Shown piece after piece: positions 43,101 to 51,700 of a stretch of DNA of 64,000 nt; positions within the stretch are counted from its first letter, which is position 1; every line of letters starts with the position of its first letter. The notes beneath the pieces are model-generated. The model was not told where the DNA came from. It made no database searches and saw only the letters and a program-made list of their open reading frames with translations. The translations under genes and the position numbers were made by a program. Source of the stretch: Dysgonomonas gadei ATCC BAA-286 (GTDB lineage Bacteria; Bacteroidota; Bacteroidia; Bacteroidales; Dysgonomonadaceae); contig NZ_GL891980.1 of the NCBI RefSeq assembly GCF_000213555.1, forward strand, positions 186,001 to 250,000. Direction: 5' to 3'.

Positions 43101-43389
43101 ACTTCACAATTACCTGTCCGACGCAACAGTTTCCGCCTGGTATTCCGGCGAATATAAAGTGCTGAACGAGGTGCAGATATTGCAACCAAGAGGAACATTT
43201 AGCCGCCCCGACCGTGTAATGATAAAAGGTAGCGAAGTCGTTGTCATTGATTATAAGTTTGGCGAAAAAGAGGATAAAAAATACATCCGTCAGGTAAAAT
43301 ATTATGTAGAACAGATAAAAAAAATGGGATATACGGATGTAAAAGGCTATATTTGTTATCTTACTCTGGAGAAGACTGTGGAAATTTGA
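40150..43389 (+). CDS. AddA/UvrD-like helicase with C-terminal RecB-type nuclease
   Basis: A 1079-residue SF1A helicase if started at the ATG at 40150, which gives MPKHALFDDEVNLHVYKASAG with Walker A ASAGSGKT at residues 18-25; the frame is open further upstream but there overlaps the SUI1 gene. Also visible: VTFTNKATDEMKRRI, NYMIDEFQDTSGMQW (Walker B), VGDVKQSIYRWR, MTIHKSKGLEFKVV and LYVAFTRAENEL. The C-terminus carries a PD-(D/E)XK nuclease, RPDRVM then VVVIDYKFGEK and QVKYYVEQI (about residues 1018-1060). It fits the AddA half of an AddAB double-strand-break repair enzyme. No addB partner is adjacent; a lipoprotein gene follows. Confidence 0.92.
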   Translation: MPKHALFDDEVNLHVYKASAGSGKTHRLTAEYLCLLFSSPFAYRHILAVTFTNKATDEMKRRIIAELANLALGRDSDYIGLLTHEYSFNEEQLRKEAYDILVRILHDYSAFSVSTIDKFFQQTMRAFTREIGLGGGYNVELDTDKILGEAIDSMLYDLESKDNKLLLDWLIRFSEEKVENGETWNIRNDIQSLSKEIFKESFKTYSNQVQENISDKQLMTDYKEMLFAIIQTFEKTSQETGEKALNIMTRYGLKPEDFKGGSRSPFFSFLKWANSVIDEPTNTFRTMADEVSGWYTAKTGAEIRSKIEDAYPELNVCVCNIISHYDNSRTYQTAYEINRYFFTLGILGDVDKKIREYAAENNVMLISDTTELLSRIIEGNESPFIYEKVGLRVNNYMIDEFQDTSGMQWQNFLPLVRDSLSGGNKNFIVGDVKQSIYRWRNSDWKLLDEQLDKDFANEGINHETLGTNWRSSYNVIAFNNAIFTIGANLLQDTYNKPLQDTDDKRLQPFFSRITKAYNELYQEIPESHKSNEGHVKVEFIDTDEHVWQDYALEQLPEQIESLQDRGYKLKDIAILVRTKKEGADVANRLLEYKSEHRDAKYRYDIISDEALFVGNSKSIKLIIALLKYLHNPLDNSLKVLAVYEYFKYSNQLSAEEALQKYFSAKDDLPEEVRDKLNRIRELPLYEMTEEMFELFRSAMEDNEQIYIQSFLDMVLDFTIRNSSDLDAFLKWWDETGVSKTIFTPDGQDAIRIMTIHKSKGLEFKVVLIPFCNWEIDHKLTTILWCHPQAEPFNRLHLVPVKYSQKLKNTIFDYEYFDERLHAFIDNINVLYVAFTRAENELIVFAPRPKKDEVSNISSLLWACVNTSPTLLSDKPAYIDLPQYLNEEKGIFEINKAYSPVKKEKKSLVEEVNIDTLSGTPYDERVKLLLKNKYYFSDSGQRDYGTLMHEIVSNVQTIEDIENAVEEYHISGDITLEQKKSVIELLHNYLSDATVSAWYSGEYKVLNEVQILQPRGTFSRPDRVMIKGSEVVVIDYKFGEKEDKKYIRQVKYYVEQIKKMGYTDVKGYICYLTLEKTVEI

Positions 43390-43417
43390 AATCAATAAAA
43401 ATTCGAATACAATATAT

Positions 43418-44026
43418 ATGAAGTTATTTAAATTTACTTTTATTATATCTCTGGCTATCGGCTTGATATCATGTAATAATAAAAATAAAGAGAATACGGA
43501 GTCCGCAGTTGCAGAACAGGGCTTCAACCATGAGGAAATCATTAATAATTTCGATCTGAATAAGAGTCTGTTGATAGACCTGATGATGGAGATTCCTTCA
43601 GCAGTCTACACAATAGAGGGTAAAGGTCAATATTCAATCCTGTATGTACCGAAAACAGATGAAGGCGTATTAAAATATAAAGATTTTGAGAAAAAGAATA
43701 ATATACAACTGATTAAAGATTCGCAAGGAAATCTCTTCTATGATGATGAAACAGCGAAAAATATAGATGAGATACTACGAAAAGATTTAGATATTGAAGA
43801 CTTCTGCCTGTTTGGCCGCTATATACCTGCTCAATATCTGATCGCTGATACTTTATCAAACAAAGGGGACTATAGTGTAACCATACCGTACGAAATGCTT
43901 ATATATAAACGTGAAGGCCAGAAATGGAGTCAGTTAAAGCAGGTAGTTGTATCGGACATTATGAACTACGATTATTACGAGACACTAAGTACTTATCAGA
44001 AATTGATGGATAATAAAGAGGACTAG
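43418..44026 (+). CDS. Lipoprotein of unknown function
   Basis: A 202-residue protein with a lipoprotein signal peptide ending ISLAIGLIS and Cys19, followed by NNKNKEN, which lacks an acidic surface-export signal, so it is probably periplasm-facing. The rest (for example LLIDLMMEIPSAVYTIEGKG) matches no family I recognise. It begins 28 bases after the helicase-nuclease gene and ends just before the convergent creatininase-family gene. Confidence 0.75.
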   Translation: MKLFKFTFIISLAIGLISCNNKNKENTESAVAEQGFNHEEIINNFDLNKSLLIDLMMEIPSAVYTIEGKGQYSILYVPKTDEGVLKYKDFEKKNNIQLIKDSQGNLFYDDETAKNIDEILRKDLDIEDFCLFGRYIPAQYLIADTLSNKGDYSVTIPYEMLIYKREGQKWSQLKQVVVSDIMNYDYYETLSTYQKLMDNKED

Positions 44027-44031
44027 TATAC

Positions 44032-44787
44032 TCAATATATTTCACCTTTTACTAAATCGACAAAAAGTTCCGACAATTTCTGGCTAACAGCTCCGGCATA
44101 CACCTTGCCTTTTTCAGCGGTAGACTTCTTAGGATTTCCTATACCTGTATCGTATGATACCTGCGCCCAATTTCGCGGGGTCCATCCGGTACCATCACGT
44201 AATGTTTCCGGTTTGAACGGAGTATAAGCCCCGTCTCCGGCCAGAGATAAGTTCACAAGTTCGGGATAGTAATGCATCATTACCGAAGTTTCCATTTCTC
44301 CGGCATGGTCGTCCCTTTCTTCAAAATATCCGGCCTGAGGTAAGACTGCAAACCAATCACTGACCACAATCAGAAAATGAGGGTAATCTACAGCAAGGTC
44401 ACGGATCATGTTTTTAAAACTATTGCCGCCATGACCATTCACTATAACCAACGTATATATCCCCTGACAATCGAGAGAAGCCACAATATCGGTCAGTATA
44501 CCCTTTTGGGTTTCGTACCGGCCATGCAGGCAAAAAGGAAGCTCCCTCTGCCCGGGATTCTGTGAACCCAGCGGAATCGGGGGCAACACCATACCTTTTA
44601 TCTTTTGCGAATCATATGCCTTTATCACAGCATCTACTGATATACCATGCGCAAGATAACAATCGGTGATATATGGTAAATGATAGTTGTGAGGTTCGGT
44701 TGCTCCCCACGGAAGAACAGCAAAATCATACGTCTGCCCTTTGGTATCATTATATATAGCGGTAAGGATATCGAACGAAAGATTCAT
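44032..44787 (-). CDS. Creatininase-family metal amidohydrolase
   Basis: A 251-residue protein from the ATG at 44787 (MNLSFDILTAIYNDTKG); an ATG 33 bases upstream adds only a hydrophobic stretch. Metal-binding motifs of the creatininase/MftE-like family are seen: AVLPWGATEPHNYHLPYITD, LPPIPLGSQNPGQRELPF, LVIVNGHGGNSFKNMIRDL and the EERDDHAGEMETSVMMHYYPELV block. Members cleave cyclic amides, including creatinine and formamidopyrimidines. The substrate here is unknown, and the neighbours do not help. Confidence 0.88.
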   Translation of the reverse strand: MNLSFDILTAIYNDTKGQTYDFAVLPWGATEPHNYHLPYITDCYLAHGISVDAVIKAYDSQKIKGMVLPPIPLGSQNPGQRELPFCLHGRYETQKGILTDIVASLDCQGIYTLVIVNGHGGNSFKNMIRDLAVDYPHFLIVVSDWFAVLPQAGYFEERDDHAGEMETSVMMHYYPELVNLSLAGDGAYTPFKPETLRDGTGWTPRNWAQVSYDTGIGNPKKSTAEKGKVYAGAVSQKLSELFVDLVKGEIY

Positions 44788-44896
44788 GTATTTCAGTTTT
44801 AGAATGAATAAGAATAACAAAGCTAATAAATGATAATGGATTCCAAATGATTTTATCGATAGAAATGAAACCGGAATTCATCTTAAGTATTTACAT

Positions 44897-44927
44897 AAAA
44901 AGAAAAAGAGATATCTTTCGATATCTC
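44897..44927 (-). terminator. Intrinsic terminator of the 44952 NlpC/P60 gene
   Basis: On the minus strand GAGATATC-GAAA-GATATCTC forms an 8-base stem with a GAAA tetraloop followed by TTTTTCTTTTT. Confidence 0.88.
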
Positions 44928-44951
44928 CCGTATGTCAATATTAACTAAATA

Positions 44952-45704
44952 TTAATTTCTTCCGCCTTTACGCCAAGTCCTGCTGTAATAACCTTCGGCC
45001 AAAGAGCTTACTATAACACCATATTTTATAGATGCATGGATAAATTTACCCTCTCCCAGATACACACCCACATGGTTGATATATTTTTTGTTGAAAGTAG
45101 AAAAGAATACCATATCGCCGGGGAGAAGATCTTCTTTATCAAGGATAGACTCCTTCACATTTTTAGCAATAGTGGTACTCACCCTGTCCAGCTGCTGCCC
45201 GAATACGTTTTTATAAATAATGTTGGTGAAACCGGAACAATCAACTGCCTTACGGCTCATCCCCCCTCTTCTGTATCGCGTACCCAGCCAATCGGCGGCT
45301 TCACGGTACAAAGGCAGAAAAGATACATCCTTTACAGAAACCCCTAATTGAGATGACAATTCCTGCATCTCTTTAATTTCTATCATATGTTTTTGGAGCG
45401 CATCCATCGTCCTTGATAGACTGGCATCAGCCATCAAATTATCTGACGAAGGGAATAGGGATGAATGGTCTTCCAATGTCTGCTTCACCTGAGGCAACGC
45501 AATTATATTGCCATCGGTAGTTTCAACTTCTATGTTGTGGACTGATTGTTCTACTTTTACCTTTTTTGTAGTAACTGCACTTGTTTTTGATTTTTTCTTA
45601 CCTGTTTTTGAATGTTTTGGTGTTATCGCTGCTATTGGCATAAATCCCATTGAAAACACTAATAGCATAATGGATATTCTCAAAAATTTCTTCTGTGCAA
45701 GCAT
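44952..45704 (-). CDS. Exported NlpC/P60 peptidoglycan endopeptidase
   Basis: A 250-residue protein with a signal peptide (about residues 1-26), a Lys/Ser/Thr-rich linker (30-60) and a C-terminal NlpC/P60 domain. The triad is visible as Cys156 in KAVDCSGFTN, His211 in YINHVGVYLG and His223 in KFIHASIKYG. It should cut the gamma-D-Glu to DAP bond in wall peptides. It is a close paralogue of the next gene at 45800-46342, sharing the ends VIVS, EGYYSRTW and the G-x-DCSGF core. Confidence 0.92.
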   Translation of the reverse strand: MLAQKKFLRISIMLLVFSMGFMPIAAITPKHSKTGKKKSKTSAVTTKKVKVEQSVHNIEVETTDGNIIALPQVKQTLEDHSSLFPSSDNLMADASLSRTMDALQKHMIEIKEMQELSSQLGVSVKDVSFLPLYREAADWLGTRYRRGGMSRKAVDCSGFTNIIYKNVFGQQLDRVSTTIAKNVKESILDKEDLLPGDMVFFSTFNKKYINHVGVYLGEGKFIHASIKYGVIVSSLAEGYYSRTWRKGGRN

Positions 45705-45799
45705 GGGTGTTAAATTTTAAATCGGATAAAAGTAGGAAAATCAACTTAATATAAGGCTAAGCAACTGTGTTTTTTATAATTATTTAAGTACTCTTTTAA

Positions 45800-46342
45800 C
45801 TATTTTATCCGGCCGGCCTTTTTCCATGTGCGACTATAGTAACCTTCGTCAAGATGGCTTACGATCACACCTTTTGAGGTTGATGCATGTATAAAACTTC
45901 CATTTTTCAGGTAAATCCCTACATGGTTGATCCGGTTTGAATTCTTAGATGTGGCGAAGAAAACGAGATCACCCGTTTTCAGATTATTTTTAGATACTTT
46001 GTGCATCTTCATATCTGACAGGTCCGATGTCGACCTTGGAATCCTCATCCTATATACTTTCTGATACATCAGAAATGCAAATCCGGAGCAGTCAAGACCT
46101 CTCCGTGACAGTCCCGCATTACGGTATGGCACACCTAGCCATTGGGAAACTTCGGCATACAACGGCATATTCTTATCATCATCCTTATCTGTATTACTGA
46201 GAGGTATACCTAGTTTTTTGGAAAGCTCCGCTACTTCTTTAGGATCATACAATTGCCCGCCCGGAGTTTTTTGTGTTCCGCAGGAAGTAACCAACAGAAT
46301 CAACAGGACGGATAGTATGGAATAGAGGATAAATCTTTTCAT
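45800..46342 (-). CDS. NlpC/P60 lipoprotein peptidoglycan endopeptidase
   Basis: A 180-residue Spr-like lipoprotein. The signal ends LVTS with Cys21; the following GTQKT lacks an acidic export signal. The catalytic residues are Cys85 (GLDCSGFAF), His140 (INHVGIYLK) and His152 (FIHASTSKG). It probably trims wall peptides from the inner leaflet of the outer membrane. It is a paralogue of the longer gene immediately downstream, with a 95-base gap. Confidence 0.92.
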   Translation of the reverse strand: MKRFILYSILSVLLILLVTSCGTQKTPGGQLYDPKEVAELSKKLGIPLSNTDKDDDKNMPLYAEVSQWLGVPYRNAGLSRRGLDCSGFAFLMYQKVYRMRIPRSTSDLSDMKMHKVSKNNLKTGDLVFFATSKNSNRINHVGIYLKNGSFIHASTSKGVIVSHLDEGYYSRTWKKAGRIK

Positions 46343-46385
46343 AAAATCTGGTTTACATGCTAAAGGTAAGTATTATATAATAGAA

Positions 46386-46415
46386 AAAGCGGCTCTTGTT
46401 TCCAAAAACCGCTTT
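46386..46415 (-). terminator. Intrinsic terminator of the 46449 lipoprotein gene
   Basis: On the minus strand AAAGCGG and CCGCTTT form the stem base, with TTTTTGG/AACAAGA partly extending it, followed by TTCTATT. Confidence 0.75.
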
Positions 46416-46448
46416 CCGTATATTAAATAAAGAAATTAATAGACGTCA

Positions 46449-47138
46449 TTATTTTTTATCACCTGAGAAAGTTACATCTATGCTTCCTAATAGAGGAACC
46501 TTTGTTACTGCAATAGCCAAGTTCATAGATACTTCTTCGACAGTTCCTGAAACAGCAACATCAACTTCTATCGGATTACCCATCATTGTTAATGTTAGAG
46601 ATGTAGAAGTTTCTTCTAATATTACTTTCCCATTACTTAATGTCAGAGGAATATCACTTACAATAATATCACCCAATTCCATCTCAGAAAATGAGAAATT
46701 CTTCAGACTTACTTTAACTTTATCACTTGAGATTTTTTCAAGAGTTATTTCACTTTCAGAATCTTGGCCTAATACAGAAAGTGTTCCACTATATGTTCCT
46801 GCAACCTGGTCAGCAAGACCGACAACTGTAACTTTAAGAGTAGTTGTTTTTTTATCCTTATCGGTAACTGTTATAGTAGTCTCGCCTGCGGCTACACCAG
46901 ATACAGTAATTACATCGCCACTTACCGAAGCGGTTGCAGTCGTTTCACTTGCAGAGCTTACTTTGTAGTCTCCATTACCCTGAGTTATTTTTACTGTCAC
47001 AGTAGCTCCCTGATCAACGCTGGTTTCGCTTTTTTCCAATGTCAGGTTCACCGGATCATCATCGTCACTACTACATGCTGTAAAAGTCAGTCCTAATGAA
47101 AAGACAAACATTAATAAACATAAAAGTTTCTTGTTCAT
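46449..47138 (-). CDS. Surface lipoprotein with Ig-like and calycin-like domains
   Basis: A 229-residue lipoprotein. After the signal (MNKKLLCLLMFVFSLGLTFTA) comes Cys22, then SSDDDD, which matches the surface-export signal reported for Bacteroides fragilis. Residues about 28-105 resemble a bacterial Ig-like (BIG2) domain (VSGDVITVSGVAAGETTITV). Residues about 110-229 start GTYSGTLSV and are beta-rich, like the calycin-like domains of Bacteroidetes lipoproteins. Ligand unknown. A promoter box was not found upstream. Confidence 0.82.
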   Translation of the reverse strand: MNKKLLCLLMFVFSLGLTFTACSSDDDDPVNLTLEKSETSVDQGATVTVKITQGNGDYKVSSASETTATASVSGDVITVSGVAAGETTITVTDKDKKTTTLKVTVVGLADQVAGTYSGTLSVLGQDSESEITLEKISSDKVKVSLKNFSFSEMELGDIIVSDIPLTLSNGKVILEETSTSLTLTMMGNPIEVDVAVSGTVEEVSMNLAIAVTKVPLLGSIDVTFSGDKK

Positions 47139-47200
47139 AATGAATTTATTTGGTTAATAAAATTAGTGTCCTAGATATATTGATGCATTCTATAAAGCCA

Positions 47201-47224
47201 AAGTTGCATAAAGATATGCAACTT
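47201..47224 (-). other. Perfect 10-base inverted repeat after gltD
   Basis: AAGTTGCATA and TATGCAACTT flank a 4-base loop. It may be the gltD terminator, but the T run that follows on the minus strand is short; an operator for the lipoprotein gene is an alternative. Confidence 0.5.
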
Positions 47225-47284
47225 CGCAAAAGTTATAACACCATAACTATATCTGACAGCACAAAAGTTAACTAAAATTAACCT

Positions 47285-48709
47285 TTATTTACTCAAATAA
47301 TCATCGATATGTTGTGCGGTCTTTCTTCCCGAAGCAATACTCGTTACAACTAATGATTGTCCGCTTACACAGTCGCCTGCGCCAAATACTTTGGCTATAT
47401 TAGTTGCTCTTTTAGAATCGGTTGCTACATTACGGCGAATATCATCGGTCTTTATATCAAGCTCTTTCAATAAGCCTTCCTGTATAGGATGAACGAAACC
47501 AAGAGCAAGGAAAACAAGGTCTATCTTATGGATTTCAGGCTCTCCTACTTCTTTCATTATATGTTTGCCAGTTTCGTCTTGTTCCCATGCTACTTCAACA
47601 AGTTCCACTGCGGTTAGTTTACCATCTTCACCAATAAATCGCTTCGTATTCAGCGACCAGCGACGCTCACAGCCTTCAAGGTGTGATGAAGAAGTTTTCA
47701 GTACAACCGGAAATGGTATTGGCCACGGATTGTCGATATCTTCTAATTTTGGTGGCTTAGGCAAAATTTCGATCTGCATAACACTTGCCGCTCCCTGACG
47801 ATTTGCAGTACCAATACAGTCAGAACCTGTATCTCCGCCACCGATGACAAGAACATTCTTGCCTTTGGCATCAATAATCTGGTCGGCAGGAATTTCTTCC
47901 TTTGCAATCATCTTATTTTGAGTGGTAAGATATTCCATAGCATAGTAGACGCCTTTCAGTTCGCGGCCTTCAACCGGAAGGTTGCGTGGAACCTGTGAAC
48001 CGATAGCAACACAGACTGCATCATATTCTTTCAGAATATCTTTGCCTTTTACATCTTTACCTATTTCAGTATTTACTACAAACTTCACACCTTCGGCTTC
48101 CATCAGCTTCAAGCGACGGTCGATAATATTCTTATTCAATTTGAAGTCAGGAATACCGAAACGGAGCAAGCCTCCTATATTGGAATTTTTCTCATAAACA
48201 GTCACGTCATGCCCTTTCTGGTTCAGCTGATTTGCCACAGCCAATCCCGATGGCCCCGAACCTATCACGGCCACTTTTTTCCCTGTACGGTGTGCAGGTA
48301 TTTTAGGCTGAATAAAACCTTCATTGAAAGCGTGTTCCAATGCAGATGCCTCATTCTCACGAATTGTTACAGGAGCACGGTGTATCGACAGTACACACGA
48401 TTTCTCACAAGGTGCGGGACAAATACGTCCTGTAAACTCAGGAAAGTCGTTTGTCTGCATCAGTACTTCTGCCGCCAGCTTCCAGTTACCTCTGTATATA
48501 TACTCCTGAAATTCGGGCATTTTATTGCCTAGCGGGCACCCCCAATGACAAAACGGGATACCACAATCCATACAACGTGATGCCTGTTCGCGGCGGTCTT
48601 CTGTATTTAGGGTCTGTTCTACTTCACCAAAATCGAGGATACGCTCCTGTGCCGGACGGTATCCTGCGTCTTTCCTCTTTACTGTTAAAAATGCTTTTGG
48701 ATTTCCCAT
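47285..48709 (-). CDS. gltD: Glutamate synthase (NADPH) small subunit
   Basis: A 474-residue FAD and iron-sulfur protein that passes electrons from NADPH to GltB. The N-terminal domain has the Cys clusters CMDCGIPFCHWGCPLGNK and ICPAPCEKSC. The FAD site is KVAVIGSGPSGLAVANQL and the NADPH site NVLVIGGGDTGSDCIGTA. The C-terminal FAD motif VFGAGDCVSGQSLVV is present. It follows gltB on the minus strand across an 81-base spacer that can form a long hairpin. Confidence 0.97.
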   Translation of the reverse strand: MGNPKAFLTVKRKDAGYRPAQERILDFGEVEQTLNTEDRREQASRCMDCGIPFCHWGCPLGNKMPEFQEYIYRGNWKLAAEVLMQTNDFPEFTGRICPAPCEKSCVLSIHRAPVTIRENEASALEHAFNEGFIQPKIPAHRTGKKVAVIGSGPSGLAVANQLNQKGHDVTVYEKNSNIGGLLRFGIPDFKLNKNIIDRRLKLMEAEGVKFVVNTEIGKDVKGKDILKEYDAVCVAIGSQVPRNLPVEGRELKGVYYAMEYLTTQNKMIAKEEIPADQIIDAKGKNVLVIGGGDTGSDCIGTANRQGAASVMQIEILPKPPKLEDIDNPWPIPFPVVLKTSSSHLEGCERRWSLNTKRFIGEDGKLTAVELVEVAWEQDETGKHIMKEVGEPEIHKIDLVFLALGFVHPIQEGLLKELDIKTDDIRRNVATDSKRATNIAKVFGAGDCVSGQSLVVTSIASGRKTAQHIDDYLSK

Positions 48710-48729
48710 TTTCTAATTTGAAAATTCGG

Positions 48730-48785
48730 AAATTAGCTGATTAGCAAATGTAAATACATTCTCAAATTTGCTAATTCGCTAATTT
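48730..48785 (-). repeat. Long inverted repeat made of AATTAGC words (gltB-gltD spacer)
   Basis: Arms AAATTAGCTGATTAGCAAAT (48730-48749) and ATTTGCTAATTCGCTAATTT (48766-48785) are inverted copies over 20 bases with two mismatches and a 16-base loop. No T run follows. ATTCGGAAATTAGC at 48724-48737 is also found at 34269-34282. Confidence 0.7.
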
Positions 48786-48790
48786 GCTAA

Positions 48791-51700
48791 TTAATAATCG
48801 AATTCTACTTGTGCTATTTTTTTCTTTATAGCTTCCAGTTTTTCATCCTGTAACACTTTCTTGTATTCAATAGGGGTTACTTTCATGAATTTCTCTACCT
48901 CTGTATTCCAGTTGTCGAGGATATGTTTTGCCAGAGGGCTGTTTGTATATTCATAATGATTGGTGATCAGCTGACGAAGCTCTTTACTGTCGTAAGTGTC
49001 TTCTATCAGTGTAAGCTCGACCATCTGCATATTGCAATAGTAGTCGAAATCGCCGTCTATGTTATACACATAAGCAACCCCGCCGCTCATACCCGCCGCA
49101 AAATTCCGTCCTGTCTTTCCAAGCACTACCGTACGGCCGCCCGTCATATATTCACAACAATGGTCTCCGGCCCCTTCCACAACAGCAGTTGCACCGCTAT
49201 TACGTACACAAAAACGTTCTCCTACACGTCCGTTGATATATATTTCGCCGGAGGTAGCACCATACAGTAAGGTATTACCGGCAATGATATTTTCTTCGGG
49301 CTTGAAAGTAGATACGGCCGGAGGTACAATGATGATCTTACCTCCCGACAGGCCTTTACCTACATAGTCATTGGCATCGCCTTCGAGCTTGAAGGTCACA
49401 CCATGAGCAAGAAATGCTCCGAAGCTCTGTCCGGCTGCCCCCTGGAATGTACATTGGATAGTATCTGCAGGAAGTCCGGCGTTACCGTATTTCTTAGCTA
49501 TTTCACCCGAAAGCATAGCACCTACCGTACGATTCGTATTTCGTATTGTATGGGAAATAACTACAGGCATAGCTTTATCGATAGCCAGACGTGATGTTGT
49601 AATCAACTTCAGATCCAATACATCATCCAGTTTATGCTCCTGATTCTTTATACGGTGTATTGCATTTTCCTTCGTCTCGGCAGGAAAATAGATAAGACGG
49701 GATAAATCCAGTTTCTCTACTTTTGAATTTGCTTCACTTTTCACATATTTCAGCAAATCGGCACGGCCTACTATCTCATCCAACGACTTCACTCCTAATG
49801 ATGCCAGATGCTCACGCACTTCTTCGGCAAGGAAATTGAAGTAGTTTACCAGATATTCACTACGGCCAATAAACTTCTTCCGCAACTCTTCATTCTGTGT
49901 AGCAACTCCGACAGGGCAGGTATTCAGGTGACACTTACGCATCATAATACATCCTAATACTATCAGTGCGCTGGTTGCAAAACCGAATTCCTCAGCACCT
50001 AACATAGCAGCTACAATAATATCGTGTCCGGTCTTCAACTGACCGTCTGTCTGCAAATATACCTGTCCGCGCAGATTGTTGAGTACCAAAGTCTGCTGCA
50101 CCTCAGCCAAACCAATCTCTAAGGGAAGTCCGGCATGCTTGATCGAGCTGGCAGGGCTTGCTCCTGTACCTCCTTCACAACCACTGATGACAATGCGGTC
50201 GGCTTTTGCTTTCGCCACTCCGGCGGCCACAGTTCCCACTCCGCTTTCGGATACCAGTTTCACACTTATCTGTGCGACCGGGTTTACACTTTTCAGGTCG
50301 AAAATCAACTGCGCCAAATCTTCAATAGAGTATATATCGTGGTGCGGTGGTGGCGATATCAACGAAATACCCGGAATCGAGTGACGGGTCTTCGCTATAA
50401 TCTGATCTACCTTAAAGCCCGGAAGTTGTCCTCCCTCACCCGGTTTTGCTCCCTGTGCTATCTTGATCTGGAGTTCGTCGGCATTTACCAGATATTCGGT
50501 AGTTACCCCGAAACGGCCGGATGCCACCTGCTTGATAGCTGAACGGGCATTTGTTGCAAAACGTTCGGGCAGTTCACCTCCCTCTCCGGTATTGCTTTTA
50601 CCCCCGATAGCATTCATGGCCACAGCCATAGCTTCATGTGCTTCACGGCTGATAGAACCGAATGACATGGCACCTGTTACAAAACGCTTGGTAATAGCCG
50701 ATACAGGTTCTACCTCTGAAATGTCGATTGGTTTCTTTGCCAAATCAAAATCAAGGAAGTCACGCAGGAAAATCTTCTCCGGTTTTTTGTCGATCGAATT
50801 TGTATATTCCCTGAATTTCTTATAACTTCCCAAACGTGTAGACATCTGGAGATTCATTATCGTTTCGGGATTCCATGCATGGTATTCACCATTGCGACGC
50901 CATGCATAAATACCCTGACTTATCAATGAAGGGTCTGTAAAATCTTCCTCGAATGCTTCGTAATAGGCTTCTATCGTATCACTGGCGATATCGTTCAAAT
51001 CGACTCCTTCTATTTTAGATGTTGTTCCTTTGAAGTATTTATCTATTACTGCCGAACTGATGCCGACAGCTTCGAATATCTGTGCGCCAATATAGCTTTT
51101 CAATGTTGAAATACCCATCTTAGACATGGTTTTCAACAAACCTTTGTTGATGGCTTTCACATAATTCTTCATGGCTGTATGGAAATCGAGATGTATATCC
51201 CCCTTCTTCACCAATTCTTCGATGACAGCCAGTGCCAGATACGGATTCACAGCATTTGCCCCGTAACCGAACAGCAATGCGAAATGCATTACCTCGCGCG
51301 GTTCGGCAGATTCCACCACAATGTCTATCTGCATACGCTTGCGACGCTCCACCAGATAATGATGAACGGCGGATACGGCTAGCAGACAGGGAATAGCCGC
51401 ATTATCGGGATTAACGCCCCTGTCGCTGAGAATGATATAATTATTACCGTTGTCAACGGCTTTTTCTGCTTTCTTACACAGCTCGTCTATAGCCTTTTCA
51501 AGACCTGTACCACCCTGCTTAGGATCAAAAAGCATTGGCAGGACTTCACATTTAAAGCCTTTGTATTGCAGGTGGATCAACAAATCGAGTTCCCTGTTGG
51601 AAAGGAATGGATTTGACAGACCAACCATCTTTGTATGTTCCGGCATCGGCTCCAGTATATTCTTGTGAAGCGAACCAATATATCCGGCTAATGACATTAC

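Noticed and set aside
46416..46968. Long plus-strand frame opposite the 46449 lipoprotein
   Set aside because: It is rich in Thr, Val and Ser as expected from the antisense of a repeat-rich beta protein and has no signal, promoter or family pattern.
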